Part shown: positions 7,970 to 15,873 of the stretch, one piece after another
Layout: every line of letters starts with the position of its first letter
How positions within the stretch are numbered: position 1 is the stretch's first letter
Virus record (IMG/VR): IMGVR_UViG_3300042515_001220
Span: 1 to 24,992 of that record
Strand: one strand, 5' to 3'
Length of the DNA stretch: 24,992 nt
From: a virus
Position numbers and translations under genes: made by a program
The notes under the pieces: model-generated
What the model was told of the DNA's origin: nothing
What the model saw: the letters and a program-made list of their open reading frames with translations, nothing else
Database searches by the model: none

Positions 7970-8398
7970 CTAGATAGTTGCGGTCGGGTCGTCGCGCCGG
8001 TGGCGGAAACGAACCTCGAACCTCAGCCTAGCAATTCCGATCTCTCCCACGGCACGATCCCACTCTGTCCCTTCGGGCACGATGTCCCAGGCCAAGCCCC
8101 CCAGGGTGCGGGGGCTGGCCATCAGCCGCTGACTGATTTCAACGCGGATCGGATCGGCCAATGTGCTGAGCGGCCGGCCTGAAACGCAGATGTCAACGAA
8201 GGCCTTCAGCCGGCAGTCCACCACGGGCACCGTTCCAGCGCTGCTGATCTCAGCGTCGCAGCCCAGGATCAGGCACGGGCATTCGTCGCGGCTGGGCGGC
8301 TCCTCGCGCTCGCGCCAGATCCTCGCGCCTACCTGCGGCACGCCCTGCAGCAGGGCCTCGACGGCCACCAGGATGCGCTCACTGATGCTGCTGGTCAT
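7970..8398 (-). CDS. Tail terminator / minor tail protein U-like
   Basis: This 142-aa protein has the layout of tail terminator proteins: helix SSISERILVAVEALLQGVPQ, a strand with ARIWREREEPPSRDECPCLI, a central strand VVDCRLKAFVDICVSG, then RPLSTLADPIRVEISQRLMA, LGGLAWDIVPEGTEWD and a final strand LRFEVRFRHRRDDP. The DP-R-EI---L--- and terminal -R----DP motif are common in gpU-like and related families. Lambda gpU is 131 aa. It would cap the tail tube once it reaches the length set by the tape measure and offer the joint to the head. It is placed just before the tail tube gene, as in lambda (U then V). The ATG is at 8396-8398, without an obvious Shine-Dalgarno sequence. Confidence 0.8.
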   Translation of the reverse strand: MTSSISERILVAVEALLQGVPQVGARIWREREEPPSRDECPCLILGCDAEISSAGTVPVVDCRLKAFVDICVSGRPLSTLADPIRVEISQRLMASPRTLGGLAWDIVPEGTEWDRAVGEIGIARLRFEVRFRHRRDDPTATI

Positions 8399-8444
8399 GG
8401 CCGGCGGCTATAGGGGTCAGGGTCGAGAGTCCGAGCGCCAGGGG

Positions 8445-8684
8445 TCAGCGCACGCGGCGGGTTGGGGCGGCCCCAGTGCGGCCGGCAGAATCCGGCCCGC
8501 CAGCAGCGCCACGAGCAGCAGGGTTAGCAATAGCTCGCGCCAACGCGATGGCATCGCCACGCCGCGCGGCGCTCAGCACCAGCTGTAACACGCTGTTGCT
8601 CCGCAGCCTGCTCATGCCGATCAGCTCGCTGGTCACAAAAAGCCCTAGGCCTACATATTCCACGTAGTGGCTGAAGATGGTCAT
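8445..8684 (-). CDS. Small uncharacterised protein, possible membrane-associated N-terminus
   Basis: This 79-aa protein begins at ATG (8682-8684) with GAGG 6-9 bases upstream. The N-terminal ~40 residues (YVEYVGLGLFVTSELIGMSR, then RSNSVLQLVLSAARR) are hydrophobic to amphipathic and look like a folded or membrane-associated segment. The C-terminal half is Ala/Gly/Arg-rich and probably disordered (ARAIANPAARGAAGG). The SELIG---RLRSNSVLQL motif reminds me of small conserved proteins in cyanobacterial phages, but I cannot check this. It lies in a run of small genes between the head-tail joining and tail terminator genes. Function unknown. Confidence 0.55.
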   Translation of the reverse strand: MTIFSHYVEYVGLGLFVTSELIGMSRLRSNSVLQLVLSAARRGDAIALARAIANPAARGAAGGPDSAGRTGAAPTRRVR

Positions 8685-8730
8685 GGGGTGCCTCTGTCTG
8701 GCTACAGGCTACTGCCAACAGCCGGCCAGC

Positions 8731-8931
8731 TCACAGGCCGCCATCCCTCAGTCGTTCGTCGTGGCGGTCGGCGACCTGCTCCAGTCGGTTGATCTGGGAT
8801 TGCTGGTTCCGGATCACCTCAAGGATTTTGGCCTCGAACGAGCCGAGGCCCCTGGCAATTTTGAACAGTGCTGCGGCGCCAGCAGAGCCCACTCCCAGCA
8901 ACGACAGGCCTAGGGCCGCTAGCGCGATCAT
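8731..8931 (-). CDS. Small one-helix membrane protein with coiled coil
   Basis: This 66-aa protein starts at ATG (8929-8931) with GGGAG about 9 bases upstream. Residues 1-24 (IALAALGLSLLGVGSAGAAA) form one membrane helix. Residues ~30-62 form a charged amphipathic helix with heptad-like spacing (FEAKILEVIRNQQSQINRLE, then QVADRHDERL). One helix plus an exposed coiled coil fits a holin-accessory, spanin-like or membrane-anchored structural role, but nothing decides between these. It sits among small genes in the head-to-tail region, not next to a visible endolysin, so I do not call it a holin. Confidence 0.6.
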   Translation of the reverse strand: MIALAALGLSLLGVGSAGAAALFKIARGLGSFEAKILEVIRNQQSQINRLEQVADRHDERLRDGGL

Positions 8932-8950
8932 TGCATCAACTCCCGTCGCC

Positions 8951-9325
8951 TCAGGCTAGCGAGTCTAAGGCTGACTCACCATCGCCGGGTTCCGGATCGG
9001 GCTCGGGCAGTCGAACAATGGTGGCCGTGCCGTCAAGGTGCAATGTGACATCCCAGGGGGCCATCAGCTGCAATCGGTCGGCAGTGCAGCCTGGAGAATA
9101 TTTTTCCAGCAACTCGCACAAGTCAGCGGACAGCGCAAACATTCCAGACGCTGTAATCCCTAACTCCGCGACTGTTGCGGCTGGATCTGCGCATTGCCAA
9201 ATTTTGTCCATACCCATTTGCCATGCGTTCAGCATGGAAGCGAGCGTGCTGAGTGCCATAGTCTGCACTTCTAGCGCGGCTCGTTTTGCCTGGGCATTGC
9301 TGCTGAGGGCTTGAATCGTATCCAT
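8951..9325 (-). CDS. Uncharacterised protein in the head-tail block
   Basis: This 124-aa protein starts at ATG (9323-9325), three bases after the TAA of the 660-aa virion-protein gene. I do not recognise a family. The first ~75 residues are predicted by eye to be helical (ALEVQTMALSTLASMLNAWQ; TASGMFALSADLCELLEKYS). They are followed by PWDVTLHLDGTATIVRLPEP, a likely beta hairpin, and an acidic end (DPEPGDGESALDSLA). There is no signal peptide or membrane segment. Tight linkage to the 660-aa gene suggests it works with that product, for example as a chaperone or partner subunit. This is inference from position only. Confidence 0.6.
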   Translation of the reverse strand: MDTIQALSSNAQAKRAALEVQTMALSTLASMLNAWQMGMDKIWQCADPAATVAELGITASGMFALSADLCELLEKYSPGCTADRLQLMAPWDVTLHLDGTATIVRLPEPDPEPGDGESALDSLA

Positions 9326-9328
9326 GGG

Positions 9329-11311
9329 TTAGAACCCTTTCAGAAGTACATAATTTAGGATTGTAGTGCCGCCAGATCCGGCGGTAACGACAATCCCCCG
9401 AATAGCCTGGGTGTTTACGTTGGCGACGGTAACGCTCGCCGGCCTAGCCGCGTTTGCCGCAAGCGCAGCGCCAATGTCGTACCACGCGGCTGTTGGCGAT
9501 TGCCAATCGTCCTCCGTGCCCTGCATTTGAACTACCGGGGCAGTGGTGCCGATAGCGTCAGCCCTGATTACCATTTGCAGGTTGCGGCAATCGCCAACAA
9601 TCAGAGCTGGCGTCACGGACGAGGCTGTAGTTAGCGATATGGTGCGGTCATAGCGCTGGCGAATAGCAAGAGGCGCTGCACTAAAGACAAGGCGACTAAT
9701 TGAGCGCGTGAGCTGCGTTCCAGTGTTTAGGGTTTGAACGTAGCGCCACCTGTTGCCACCAGAAATCAGCGCTGGAGACCTGTACTGGCCATTTGCTGTA
9801 ATGCGCGGCAAATCATAAATAACATACCAGGTTGCGCCAAGGTCGCCGGATTGCTCAATCCTAAAGTCGGCCCAGGCATTTGCCCCTGACATGCCGCTTA
9901 TTGAAATCTCAACTGCAAAACTAAGCCCCCAACTGTGCGAGATGTTGGCTGAAGTTACGCTGGCGGATATTGTCGCTGAAATAACGTCAGTGGTCTGGGC
10001 TGTTGCTGCCAGGGCAATAAATGAGCCGGGCACCGGCACGATCGCTTGGATGCTAGGCATAAATGATGTTTCACTCCATTGCTGTAGATTAACGTAAACC
10101 GTGCTTCCAGTTGTTGCGGTAGCCAATCGCAATCTAAACCACAACGCGCAAACGTTTGTGTTATAATTACCTACGGCAAACGTCGTGAGAGCAGCGCCGT
10201 TTGTGGCATTTATTAATTGCGCAGTAAATACGCCAACGCTGAAAGAGCTATCTGGCGCCCACTCTGCCACAATTAGGCCACCTGTGCCTATTGAAAAACA
10301 CTGTATCGACAGCATGCGCGTATTGGCGCAGTCGATTGGGCCGATCAGAATTGTGTTGACGCTCAGCGGGCCAGGAGTTGCCTGCTGGTAGACCGAATTA
10401 ATAGGCGCGGCGGGCGACGCAACAACAGGCAACGCCGTGCCGCCGCTGGCCCCCTGCACCGACAACACATCCCCGCTGGGGGTTCCGGGAACGCCAATAG
10501 CTGGCTGTCTAGCGGCTGTGGCCGCGCCGGTCGGCAGGCTGGGCTCCACCAACAGCCGACCACTGCTCAGCGCGGCCGGGAGCCGATCCAGCAGCGCCTG
10601 GTAGAGCACCTGCACCAATCCCGCGAGGCCGCTGGCGCCAGTTGGCAGGGTGGGGGCATCTGTGCCGGTGACGCCCAGTCTGCCGTCAATGCTGCCCAGC
10701 GCAACATTAGATGCCGCCTGGTTGGTGGCTGTGGATGCATTGGTCGCCAACGACGGTTCAACCTGCAGCCGCGTGCCGGATAGGGTCAGAATTGGCAGCC
10801 TCGCAGTCAGCTGCACGTTGGTCAGCGGGCCAGAGACCGGCTGAGTTGTCTGCCAAAAAGTCCCTGAAACCGGCTGAGTTGCTGGCCAGAACGTTCCGCT
10901 GACTGGCACTGGCTGAGCCCTCAGCTCAACATCAGTCAGCGGTCCAGATACGGGCCACCGTCCACCGTCCAGCGGCGGCAATTTGTCGCCGATGCCACCC
11001 AGCAGGACATTCCCGGCTGCCTGCAGTGCGCTGGTAGCGCCTATTTCGCTGTCATCAATAACAATTTGCAGCGCATCGCCGCTGTTCATTGCTGTGGTGG
11101 CGATCTCAAGCGTTAAAATGCCTGTTGTCGCGTTATATGCGCCGCCACGTCCCGACTGTACGGGCAGATAAAGATAAATCTCATTAGAAGTATTGACAAT
11201 GCTGACAATCTGTGCCTGATGCGTTGGCCTCGTAGATCCCGCTGCAAACGTCACCGTTCCAGCCGTTGGGCTAAACGTGAACAGCGATGGGTCGAGCGGT
11301 GGCTTGCGCAT
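9329..11311 (-). CDS. Large repeat-containing putative virion protein
   Basis: This 660-aa protein starts at ATG (9309+2000=11309-11311), sharing one base with the TAA of the upstream head-tail joining gene. Residues ~1-95 are a beta-rich N-terminal domain (FSPTAGTVTFAAGS, then EIYLYLPVQSG, then ALQIVIDDSEIGA). Residues ~115-180 carry short repeats of the PVSG type (QPVPVSGTFW, TQPVSGTFW, TQPVSGPL). Then come two VEPSL-T-A-TA--Q-A repeats. The C-terminal ~350 residues are Ser/Thr/Gly-rich beta segments (GDLGATWYVIYDLPRI; QGTEDDWQSPTAAWYDIGAA) resembling receptor or decoration domains. PVSGT-type repeats are common in phage virion proteins of unknown role. It sits where lambda has FII, Z and U, far from the normal tail-fibre position, so a neck or head/tail decoration role is possible. 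Transcribed with the head genes; exact function unknown. Confidence 0.7.
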   Translation of the reverse strand: MRKPPLDPSLFTFSPTAGTVTFAAGSTRPTHQAQIVSIVNTSNEIYLYLPVQSGRGGAYNATTGILTLEIATTAMNSGDALQIVIDDSEIGATSALQAAGNVLLGGIGDKLPPLDGGRWPVSGPLTDVELRAQPVPVSGTFWPATQPVSGTFWQTTQPVSGPLTNVQLTARLPILTLSGTRLQVEPSLATNASTATNQAASNVALGSIDGRLGVTGTDAPTLPTGASGLAGLVQVLYQALLDRLPAALSSGRLLVEPSLPTGAATAARQPAIGVPGTPSGDVLSVQGASGGTALPVVASPAAPINSVYQQATPGPLSVNTILIGPIDCANTRMLSIQCFSIGTGGLIVAEWAPDSSFSVGVFTAQLINATNGAALTTFAVGNYNTNVCALWFRLRLATATTGSTVYVNLQQWSETSFMPSIQAIVPVPGSFIALAATAQTTDVISATISASVTSANISHSWGLSFAVEISISGMSGANAWADFRIEQSGDLGATWYVIYDLPRITANGQYRSPALISGGNRWRYVQTLNTGTQLTRSISRLVFSAAPLAIRQRYDRTISLTTASSVTPALIVGDCRNLQMVIRADAIGTTAPVVQMQGTEDDWQSPTAAWYDIGAALAANAARPASVTVANVNTQAIRGIVVTAGSGGTTILNYVLLKGF

Positions 11312-11670
11312 TACTGGAACACAGATAGGTAGTAAGAAATGCCAACATCATCGCTGGCGGGCGGTGGGGTTTCGTCAGTGAGGATTAGCGGCACAATGCT
11401 CCAGGTGCCATCGCCAAGCCTCATAGGTTGTTTTTCGGTCTTGTAGTTAGTGCCGTCAACGACAACAAAATCTCCATAGCCTAAGTTGCCAAACTTGCTG
11501 GTTTCGATCTCCAATAGATGATCAACGATGACCAGATCGCCGCCAAGGACGGCCTCGCTGTTGTGACGCAAAAAACCTTTGCCGGTTGTGGCGCCAGCAG
11601 TGACGCTGACGCCGCCCAACCGGTCGAGTGCCACGCGATCGGCGGCAGCTGATAGCGTGGCCCAGCTCAT
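11311..11670 (-). CDS. Head-tail joining protein, gpFII-like
   Basis: This 119-aa protein has a short helix at the start (LSAAADRVALDRLGG) followed by beta strands: VTAGATTGKGFLRH, LVIVDHLLEIETSKFGNLGY, GDFVVVDGTNYKTEKQPMRL and GDGTWSIVPLIL. The order 'polar target, --L-GD-V-VDG--Y-V------GDG---V-L-L' is the pattern of gpFII-like connector proteins (lambda gpFII is 117 aa) that complete the head vertex and receive the tail. Its start shares one base with the stop of the DUF2190 gene (TGATG), and its stop shares one base with the next start (TAATG). The location after the capsid genes is the lambda position of FII. Confidence 0.75.
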   Translation of the reverse strand: MSWATLSAAADRVALDRLGGVSVTAGATTGKGFLRHNSEAVLGGDLVIVDHLLEIETSKFGNLGYGDFVVVDGTNYKTEKQPMRLGDGTWSIVPLILTDETPPPASDDVGISYYLSVFQ

Positions 11671-11999
11671 CAGAAACTGGCGTTCAGCCGCACTTCTGCC
11701 AGCGTGTCGGCAGAGGCGTAGGCCGTCACGAACACACCGATAAGCGTGTTGGTGCCAACAGTGGCGGTTACGTTTCGGTTGGTGTTATCCCAGTAGGCGC
11801 GGGCGCCGCGCGTCGCAGCAACGCCAGTAGCCTTGGGAAAGTTGTAGCAACCTTCCAGCTCAAACGCCCCAACCTCATTTAGCGCCAGAGTATTGACGGA
11901 AACGCCAAAAATGGCGCCGACCAATGCACCCTGCCCAGCGGTCACGGCGTAGGGAGCGGGAAGAGTTAAAACCTTGCCGCCTTGTGTAGAGTTTTTCAT
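11670..11999 (-). CDS. DUF2190-type capsid decoration/cement-like protein
   Basis: This 109-aa protein opens MKNSTQGGKVLTLPAPYAVT then AGQGALVGAIFGVSVNTLAL, followed by GAFELEGCYNFPKATG, ARAYWDNTNRNVTATVGTN and IGVFVTAYASADTLAEVRLN. This is the DUF2190 pattern: G--L-L-AP-AV--G----VG--FGV, then F-LPKA, then YWD, then iGva. Members of this family are often next to major capsid genes, and some are thought to act as capsid decoration or cement proteins. It occupies the lambda gpD-like slot, though here after the capsid gene rather than before it. Spacing of 60 bases from the capsid gene start region leaves room for a ribosome binding site, though none is obvious. Confidence 0.85.
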   Translation of the reverse strand: MKNSTQGGKVLTLPAPYAVTAGQGALVGAIFGVSVNTLALNEVGAFELEGCYNFPKATGVAATRGARAYWDNTNRNVTATVGTNTLIGVFVTAYASADTLAEVRLNASF

Positions 12000-12059
12000 G
12001 GAATTGCGTTAAGCAAATGGATTGGTGGGCCGGGGTTGCCGGCCCGTGATTCACGAAAA

Positions 12060-14132
12060 TTAGACGCCAGAAGAGCGGTAAATAAAACGCCAATCTTTTA
12101 CTGCGGCGCCGAAGTCGAAGCGAGCCAGCAGGCTTAGGCCATCCGGGTCGCGCTCAGGCACCTGGGTGATCGAGGGGCCCGGCTCATCCGTCAGGTAGCC
12201 GTAGACCAGGCCGTCGATGCGCCTGGGGGCGGCGGCTGCGTACCACTGGGTGGCGCTGCCGTCGAGGCGTGGCTCGGTGATCAGCTCAACGTTGCGGGCG
12301 TAGGGATTGGGGCCGTTGGCGCCAGTGGCAGTGGCGGGGGCGTATCCGGTGGGGTACAGGAATTGCAGACCCGCAGCCTCTAAATCTGTTGGCACAAACA
12401 TGAAATCAGGCGTCAGGTTGACCGTGACGCCACTGATGTCCGTCTGCTTGCGCATTGCCTTCTTGGCCGCATTCCAGCTGGCAATGCCAATAGCGCCAGT
12501 GCCGGTGTTGTTGTGGCCGGCGGCGAACAGTGCGAGCCCGTCCACCGATGTGACGGCATTGCCGGTGATTAACCCCCACACCAGGTTGGATTCCAGTCGG
12601 CGGAAGCCACGGCCCAGCAGCTCCGGGACGCGCTCCAAGGCAGACAGGTCATCGTTGATGATTGCCTGCCTGGAAACTGTAATCTTTTTGGTGTACGTAA
12701 GCAGCCGCCAGGTGGCCTGGGCTTCCTGAAGTGTGCCCTTGCGGTATTCGGCTCCCTCCAGCGTCAACTCAGGGGTCAAATCGCTAGCGACAACCAGATC
12801 AGAGGCGTTTTTAAAGTCCGGCAGGTTGTTCTGTCTGGCGGCTACCTTCCAGGTGGCGGGCTCTTCCTCGTAAGCAGCGTCAAGGCTTTTGTTCGCCAGG
12901 TTGCTGAACAACAGCGGGAAATCGCTGGTGCTGTGCATGGCCATGACCGCCAACTCGCTCCTGGAGCGGCCAATGGTGGAAATGCCGCGCGACTCGGCGT
13001 AGGTCCTGATGCATTCCATCAGGGAATAACCCCGGTAGCTGCGGCCCGCATCGGCCAGGGGCAGCTGGGGATTGATGCGCGTCGCCAGCATCGCCTCAAT
13101 GCCGGCCATGACATTCGAGCCCGGATCGCGGGTCACCTGCAGGCGGGCAGGGTGGCCGGCGCTGCTGCGCCCCTCCACCAGGGTGGCGTGGGCCTGCACA
13201 ATCTCGACGGCCACCTCGGCGAACGGTTTGCCGTTGTCCACCAAGGCCTGCACGGCATCAGCGCTCAGGCTGGCCTGAGCGGCGCAGCGGCGGATGTCGA
13301 TCTCGCGCCGTGCAGCGGCTAGGGCTGCCGAGTCTGAGGCAGCCTGGACAGCCTCGGTGGGGGTGGTGGGGGTGGTCGCCGGTGCGGTGGCCGCAGCCTG
13401 GGGGGGAGCGGCCTGGGGGGCCTGGGTTGCCGGCTCCCCGCCGGCTTGAGTTTGCACCGTCATCGCTAATGTCGGGGGGGGCGTAGTTGAGCCCAGTCCT
13501 GTACTCAGACTACCGACTCCAGCCCAGCTAGTGAGCAACGCCTCCGGGGGGTTGCTGAATCGATCGGCAGGCATCGGCGGATAGGCCTGGGCTCGCACGT
13601 TTGCGGCAGGGGTGATTTCGTCAATCAGGCCCGCTGCCAGCGCAGCCTCAGCATCGAACCACGTGCCAGCGCCGCCATTCGCCGCCATCCATTCCGCCAC
13701 CTGGGCCTCGCTGGCGCCGGATTTGCTGGCATAGGTGCGGCGGAAAGCCGCGCTGAAGACGTCCAGCGTGTCGGCCTGGGCCCGCATGGATGCGGAATCG
13801 CCAACGGCCATGCTCCAGCAGTTGTGGATCATCAACAGAGCGTTGGCCGGCATTACCACCCGCCCGGCCATGGCCGACAGGCTGCCTGACGACGCGGCAA
13901 CACCATCAATTGTGATTGTTTTCTGGCCGCTATAGCCGGCCAGAATGTCGTAAATTGCCAGGCCTTGGCCAGCATCGCCGCCATAGCTGAACAGGTGGAT
14001 AGCTAGAGGCCGGCCACCCGCAGATGCCAGCGCAGCCGATACGTCAGTGGCGAGAATGTCTAGCCCGAAATCGCCATACAGCTGCAACACCGGGGCAGCC
14101 GCAGAGCCTTTTACCGTTACGCCTAGCGCCAT
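12060..14132 (-). CDS. ClpP-like prohead protease fused to major capsid protein
   Basis: One 690-aa frame carries two activities that most phages encode separately. Residues ~10-175 are a ClpP-type protease: IHLFSYGGDAGQGLAIYDIL, then GVAASSGSLSAMAG (candidate nucleophile Ser 81), then ALLMIHNCW (His 103), then TWFDAEAALAAGLIDEI. The third triad residue is not clear. Residues ~210-265 are a Pro/Ala/Thr-rich linker (PPPTLAMTVQTQAGGEPATQ). Residues ~265-350 form charged helices that could serve as scaffold (delta) domain. Residues ~385-690 are the capsid protein: ATWKVAARQNNLPDFKNASD, KKITVSRQAIINDDLSALER, LLGRGFRRLESNLVWGLITG, VNLTPDFMFVPTDLEAAGLQ. These capsid motifs resemble Mu gpT/HK97-type major heads. 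The protease would cleave the linker and helical region during head maturation. Such protease-capsid fusions are known as an annotated class. The ATG is at 14130-14132. Confidence 0.92.
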   Translation of the reverse strand: MALGVTVKGSAAAPVLQLYGDFGLDILATDVSAALASAGGRPLAIHLFSYGGDAGQGLAIYDILAGYSGQKTITIDGVAASSGSLSAMAGRVVMPANALLMIHNCWSMAVGDSASMRAQADTLDVFSAAFRRTYASKSGASEAQVAEWMAANGGAGTWFDAEAALAAGLIDEITPAANVRAQAYPPMPADRFSNPPEALLTSWAGVGSLSTGLGSTTPPPTLAMTVQTQAGGEPATQAPQAAPPQAAATAPATTPTTPTEAVQAASDSAALAAARREIDIRRCAAQASLSADAVQALVDNGKPFAEVAVEIVQAHATLVEGRSSAGHPARLQVTRDPGSNVMAGIEAMLATRINPQLPLADAGRSYRGYSLMECIRTYAESRGISTIGRSRSELAVMAMHSTSDFPLLFSNLANKSLDAAYEEEPATWKVAARQNNLPDFKNASDLVVASDLTPELTLEGAEYRKGTLQEAQATWRLLTYTKKITVSRQAIINDDLSALERVPELLGRGFRRLESNLVWGLITGNAVTSVDGLALFAAGHNNTGTGAIGIASWNAAKKAMRKQTDISGVTVNLTPDFMFVPTDLEAAGLQFLYPTGYAPATATGANGPNPYARNVELITEPRLDGSATQWYAAAAPRRIDGLVYGYLTDEPGPSITQVPERDPDGLSLLARFDFGAAVKDWRFIYRSSGV

Positions 14133-14160
14133 TGCCAGCCTGTCGTTTGGCTCAGGCTAG

Positions 14161-15630
14161 CTAGTCCATCCTGGCAGGGGCCACGGTTCCGCTGTCGCCT
14201 GTGGTGGGCGTGGCGCCCTGGGATCCCTGGGCAACGCCCGAGTCGCTCACCAGCCCTGCATCCACGGTCAGCGTCAGGCCCGCTGCGCGGGCTCGCTCGA
14301 TGTCCTGCGCCAGCTCTGCCCGCACTTCGTCAGGCACATACCCAAACGATCGCTGTACCTCGCTCAGGCTCATTAGTCCGGCCCTGATCGCGTCGATCAG
14401 CGCCGGGATTTCTCGGGTGGGGTCGATCATCTCCCGCCGTGGTGGCGTGTGGATCCAGGTGACGGGGCCCTTTAGTAGGCCGCTCATCCGCGCTAGATCG
14501 TCATGCCAGCGGCATATCGGATCCATCATGCCCGGATAGGAAACTTTGCCTCTCAGGTAAGCAATGCGCCGCTGAAACTCAAGCCAGCCGCCTCGAAAGC
14601 TAGAGAAATTGACGTTGCTTAAGTCACCGGTAAGTGATTCGTAGGTGATCTGGTAGGCCGCTGCTACCGAGTGAGCGTATTCGCGGTGCGTGCTAACAAA
14701 ATCGCCAGAACTCGGGGGGGTAAACGCCTGGAAAGTGCGGCCAGGTGGCAGGTGCATATTGGCACCTGGCTCGATTGTGTCAAATACGGTACCAGTCTTG
14801 CCGGGGTCAGGCTCGCCGTCTGTGTCGGTGGTTACCCCAAAAAAGCACGCCGCGATCTTGTCTCTCAGCTGCTGGGCTGCGCGAATGTCGCCCATATCGC
14901 GCAGCGTCAGGATCGCAGCCGTGCCAAACGGCAGACCCATGCGCTGGCCTGGCCTTTGGCAATCAAAGTGCAGGCGGATTTCTTGTTTGGGCACAAAGCT
15001 ACTTTGCACCCTTACGCCAGTGGCTAGCACCGATTCGCCGGGATGGTTGTCACGTATCCAGTAGCCTTGTAGCCGTCCGGCTGTATCAAATTGCTGGCCA
15101 AATAATATGTCTACTCCATTGTCTTTATTGAAATCAAGCCAGTCAGGCTCTAGGGTCTGCACCTGTAGGGGCACCATGCCATAGCGCTCCAGCAGCTCTG
15201 GGCGCACCCGCTGGCGCAGCACCACGGCGCCTCGCACGGCTGTCGTTCTGGCCCCCAGCGCTTGATTGCCGTACCAATCGTGGGTTTCGTAAAAGTCGGA
15301 TTCTGGCGATTCTGCCCACGTCTTCCACAGCCCCTTGTATTTCTTGGTGGCGCCTTGTGGCGTTGACATAATGCCGTCGCCTATCCAGTTGTTGACGATC
15401 ACGCCAACAGCTCTACCCGCATAAGAATCATTATCTGCTAGATCTTGGTGGCGCTTTACCAGCCAATGCCACGACTGCCTAAGATCGCTGTTGGGGCCGC
15501 TATTGCTGCTCCACCAGCCCTCAGTTTGCCGTGTTTGTTTTGCTGCTTCAAACGCTTGCGAGCGCTCTATAAATAGCTGTCGCTCCAGCGCTTCTACCTG
15601 CTGGGTTTTGCTTTTCTTGCGTTTTCCCAT
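14161..15630 (-). CDS. Portal protein, lambda gpB family
   Basis: This 489-aa protein starts at ATG (15628-15630), sharing one base with the TAA of the gpW-like gene. Family signs are the Lys-rich start (MGKRKKSKTQQVEALERQLF), WWSSNSGPNSDLRQSWHWLV, RHQDLADNDSYAGRAVGVIV then NNWIGDGI, then QTLEPDWLD, IRLHFDCQRPGQRMGLPFGT, and late ITYESLTGDLSNVNFSSFRG then GWLEFQRRI. The sequence ESL-GDLS-VN-SS-R-G is the hallmark of lambda-type portals. It forms the 12-fold ring at the packaging vertex through which the terminase drives DNA, and the head-to-tail joint is built on it. Lambda gpB is 533 aa, so this one is slightly short. The C-terminal 25 residues are low complexity (SQGATPTTGDSGTVA). Confidence 0.95.
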   Translation of the reverse strand: MGKRKKSKTQQVEALERQLFIERSQAFEAAKQTRQTEGWWSSNSGPNSDLRQSWHWLVKRHQDLADNDSYAGRAVGVIVNNWIGDGIMSTPQGATKKYKGLWKTWAESPESDFYETHDWYGNQALGARTTAVRGAVVLRQRVRPELLERYGMVPLQVQTLEPDWLDFNKDNGVDILFGQQFDTAGRLQGYWIRDNHPGESVLATGVRVQSSFVPKQEIRLHFDCQRPGQRMGLPFGTAAILTLRDMGDIRAAQQLRDKIAACFFGVTTDTDGEPDPGKTGTVFDTIEPGANMHLPPGRTFQAFTPPSSGDFVSTHREYAHSVAAAYQITYESLTGDLSNVNFSSFRGGWLEFQRRIAYLRGKVSYPGMMDPICRWHDDLARMSGLLKGPVTWIHTPPRREMIDPTREIPALIDAIRAGLMSLSEVQRSFGYVPDEVRAELAQDIERARAAGLTLTVDAGLVSDSGVAQGSQGATPTTGDSGTVAPARMD

Positions 15631-15836
15631 TAGGTAGGCCGCTGGAATGTGTAATACGTGCGCTTGACCATTACGGTCGTTGTTGGTTCCAGCTCGGCGG
15701 CCATCGTCGCCTCGATGCGCCTCATTTCGTCCAGGCTGCGATATGTCAGCTCTCGGCCGTCGGTGAAACGCACGCGGAGCACGCCCTCGGCAATCGCGCT
15801 GCGCAGGTCTGCTAGCTGCTGAGTGGTGTACGCCAT
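15630..15836 (-). CDS. gpW-like head-tail joining protein
   Basis: This 68-aa protein (lambda gpW is also 68 aa) reads AYTTQQLADLRSAIAEGVLR, then VRFTDGRELTYRSLDEMRRI then EATMAAELEP. Two helices flank a beta hairpin with the Y-R-SL-EM-R-E segment typical of gpW. The C-terminal tail is basic and aromatic (VMVKRTYYTFQRPT). gpW binds the portal ring after packaging, closes the channel and prepares the site for the next joining protein. Its position between the large terminase and portal genes is the same as in lambda (A, W, B). The ATG is 37 bases after the large terminase stop. Confidence 0.9.
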   Translation of the reverse strand: MAYTTQQLADLRSAIAEGVLRVRFTDGRELTYRSLDEMRRIEATMAAELEPTTTVMVKRTYYTFQRPT

Positions 15837-15873
15837 GCCCTCAGACTACCTACTCTGACCAGCCAGGCGCCAT

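Noticed and set aside
8731-8931. Calling the 66-aa membrane/coiled-coil protein a holin
   Set aside because: One helix and a coiled coil are not specific, and no endolysin gene is visible nearby.
13461-13463. Internal ATG in the protease-capsid fusion that could start a separate scaffold/capsid product
   Set aside because: No Shine-Dalgarno-like sequence precedes it (upstream is a C-run), and it falls inside the linker rather than at a domain boundary.
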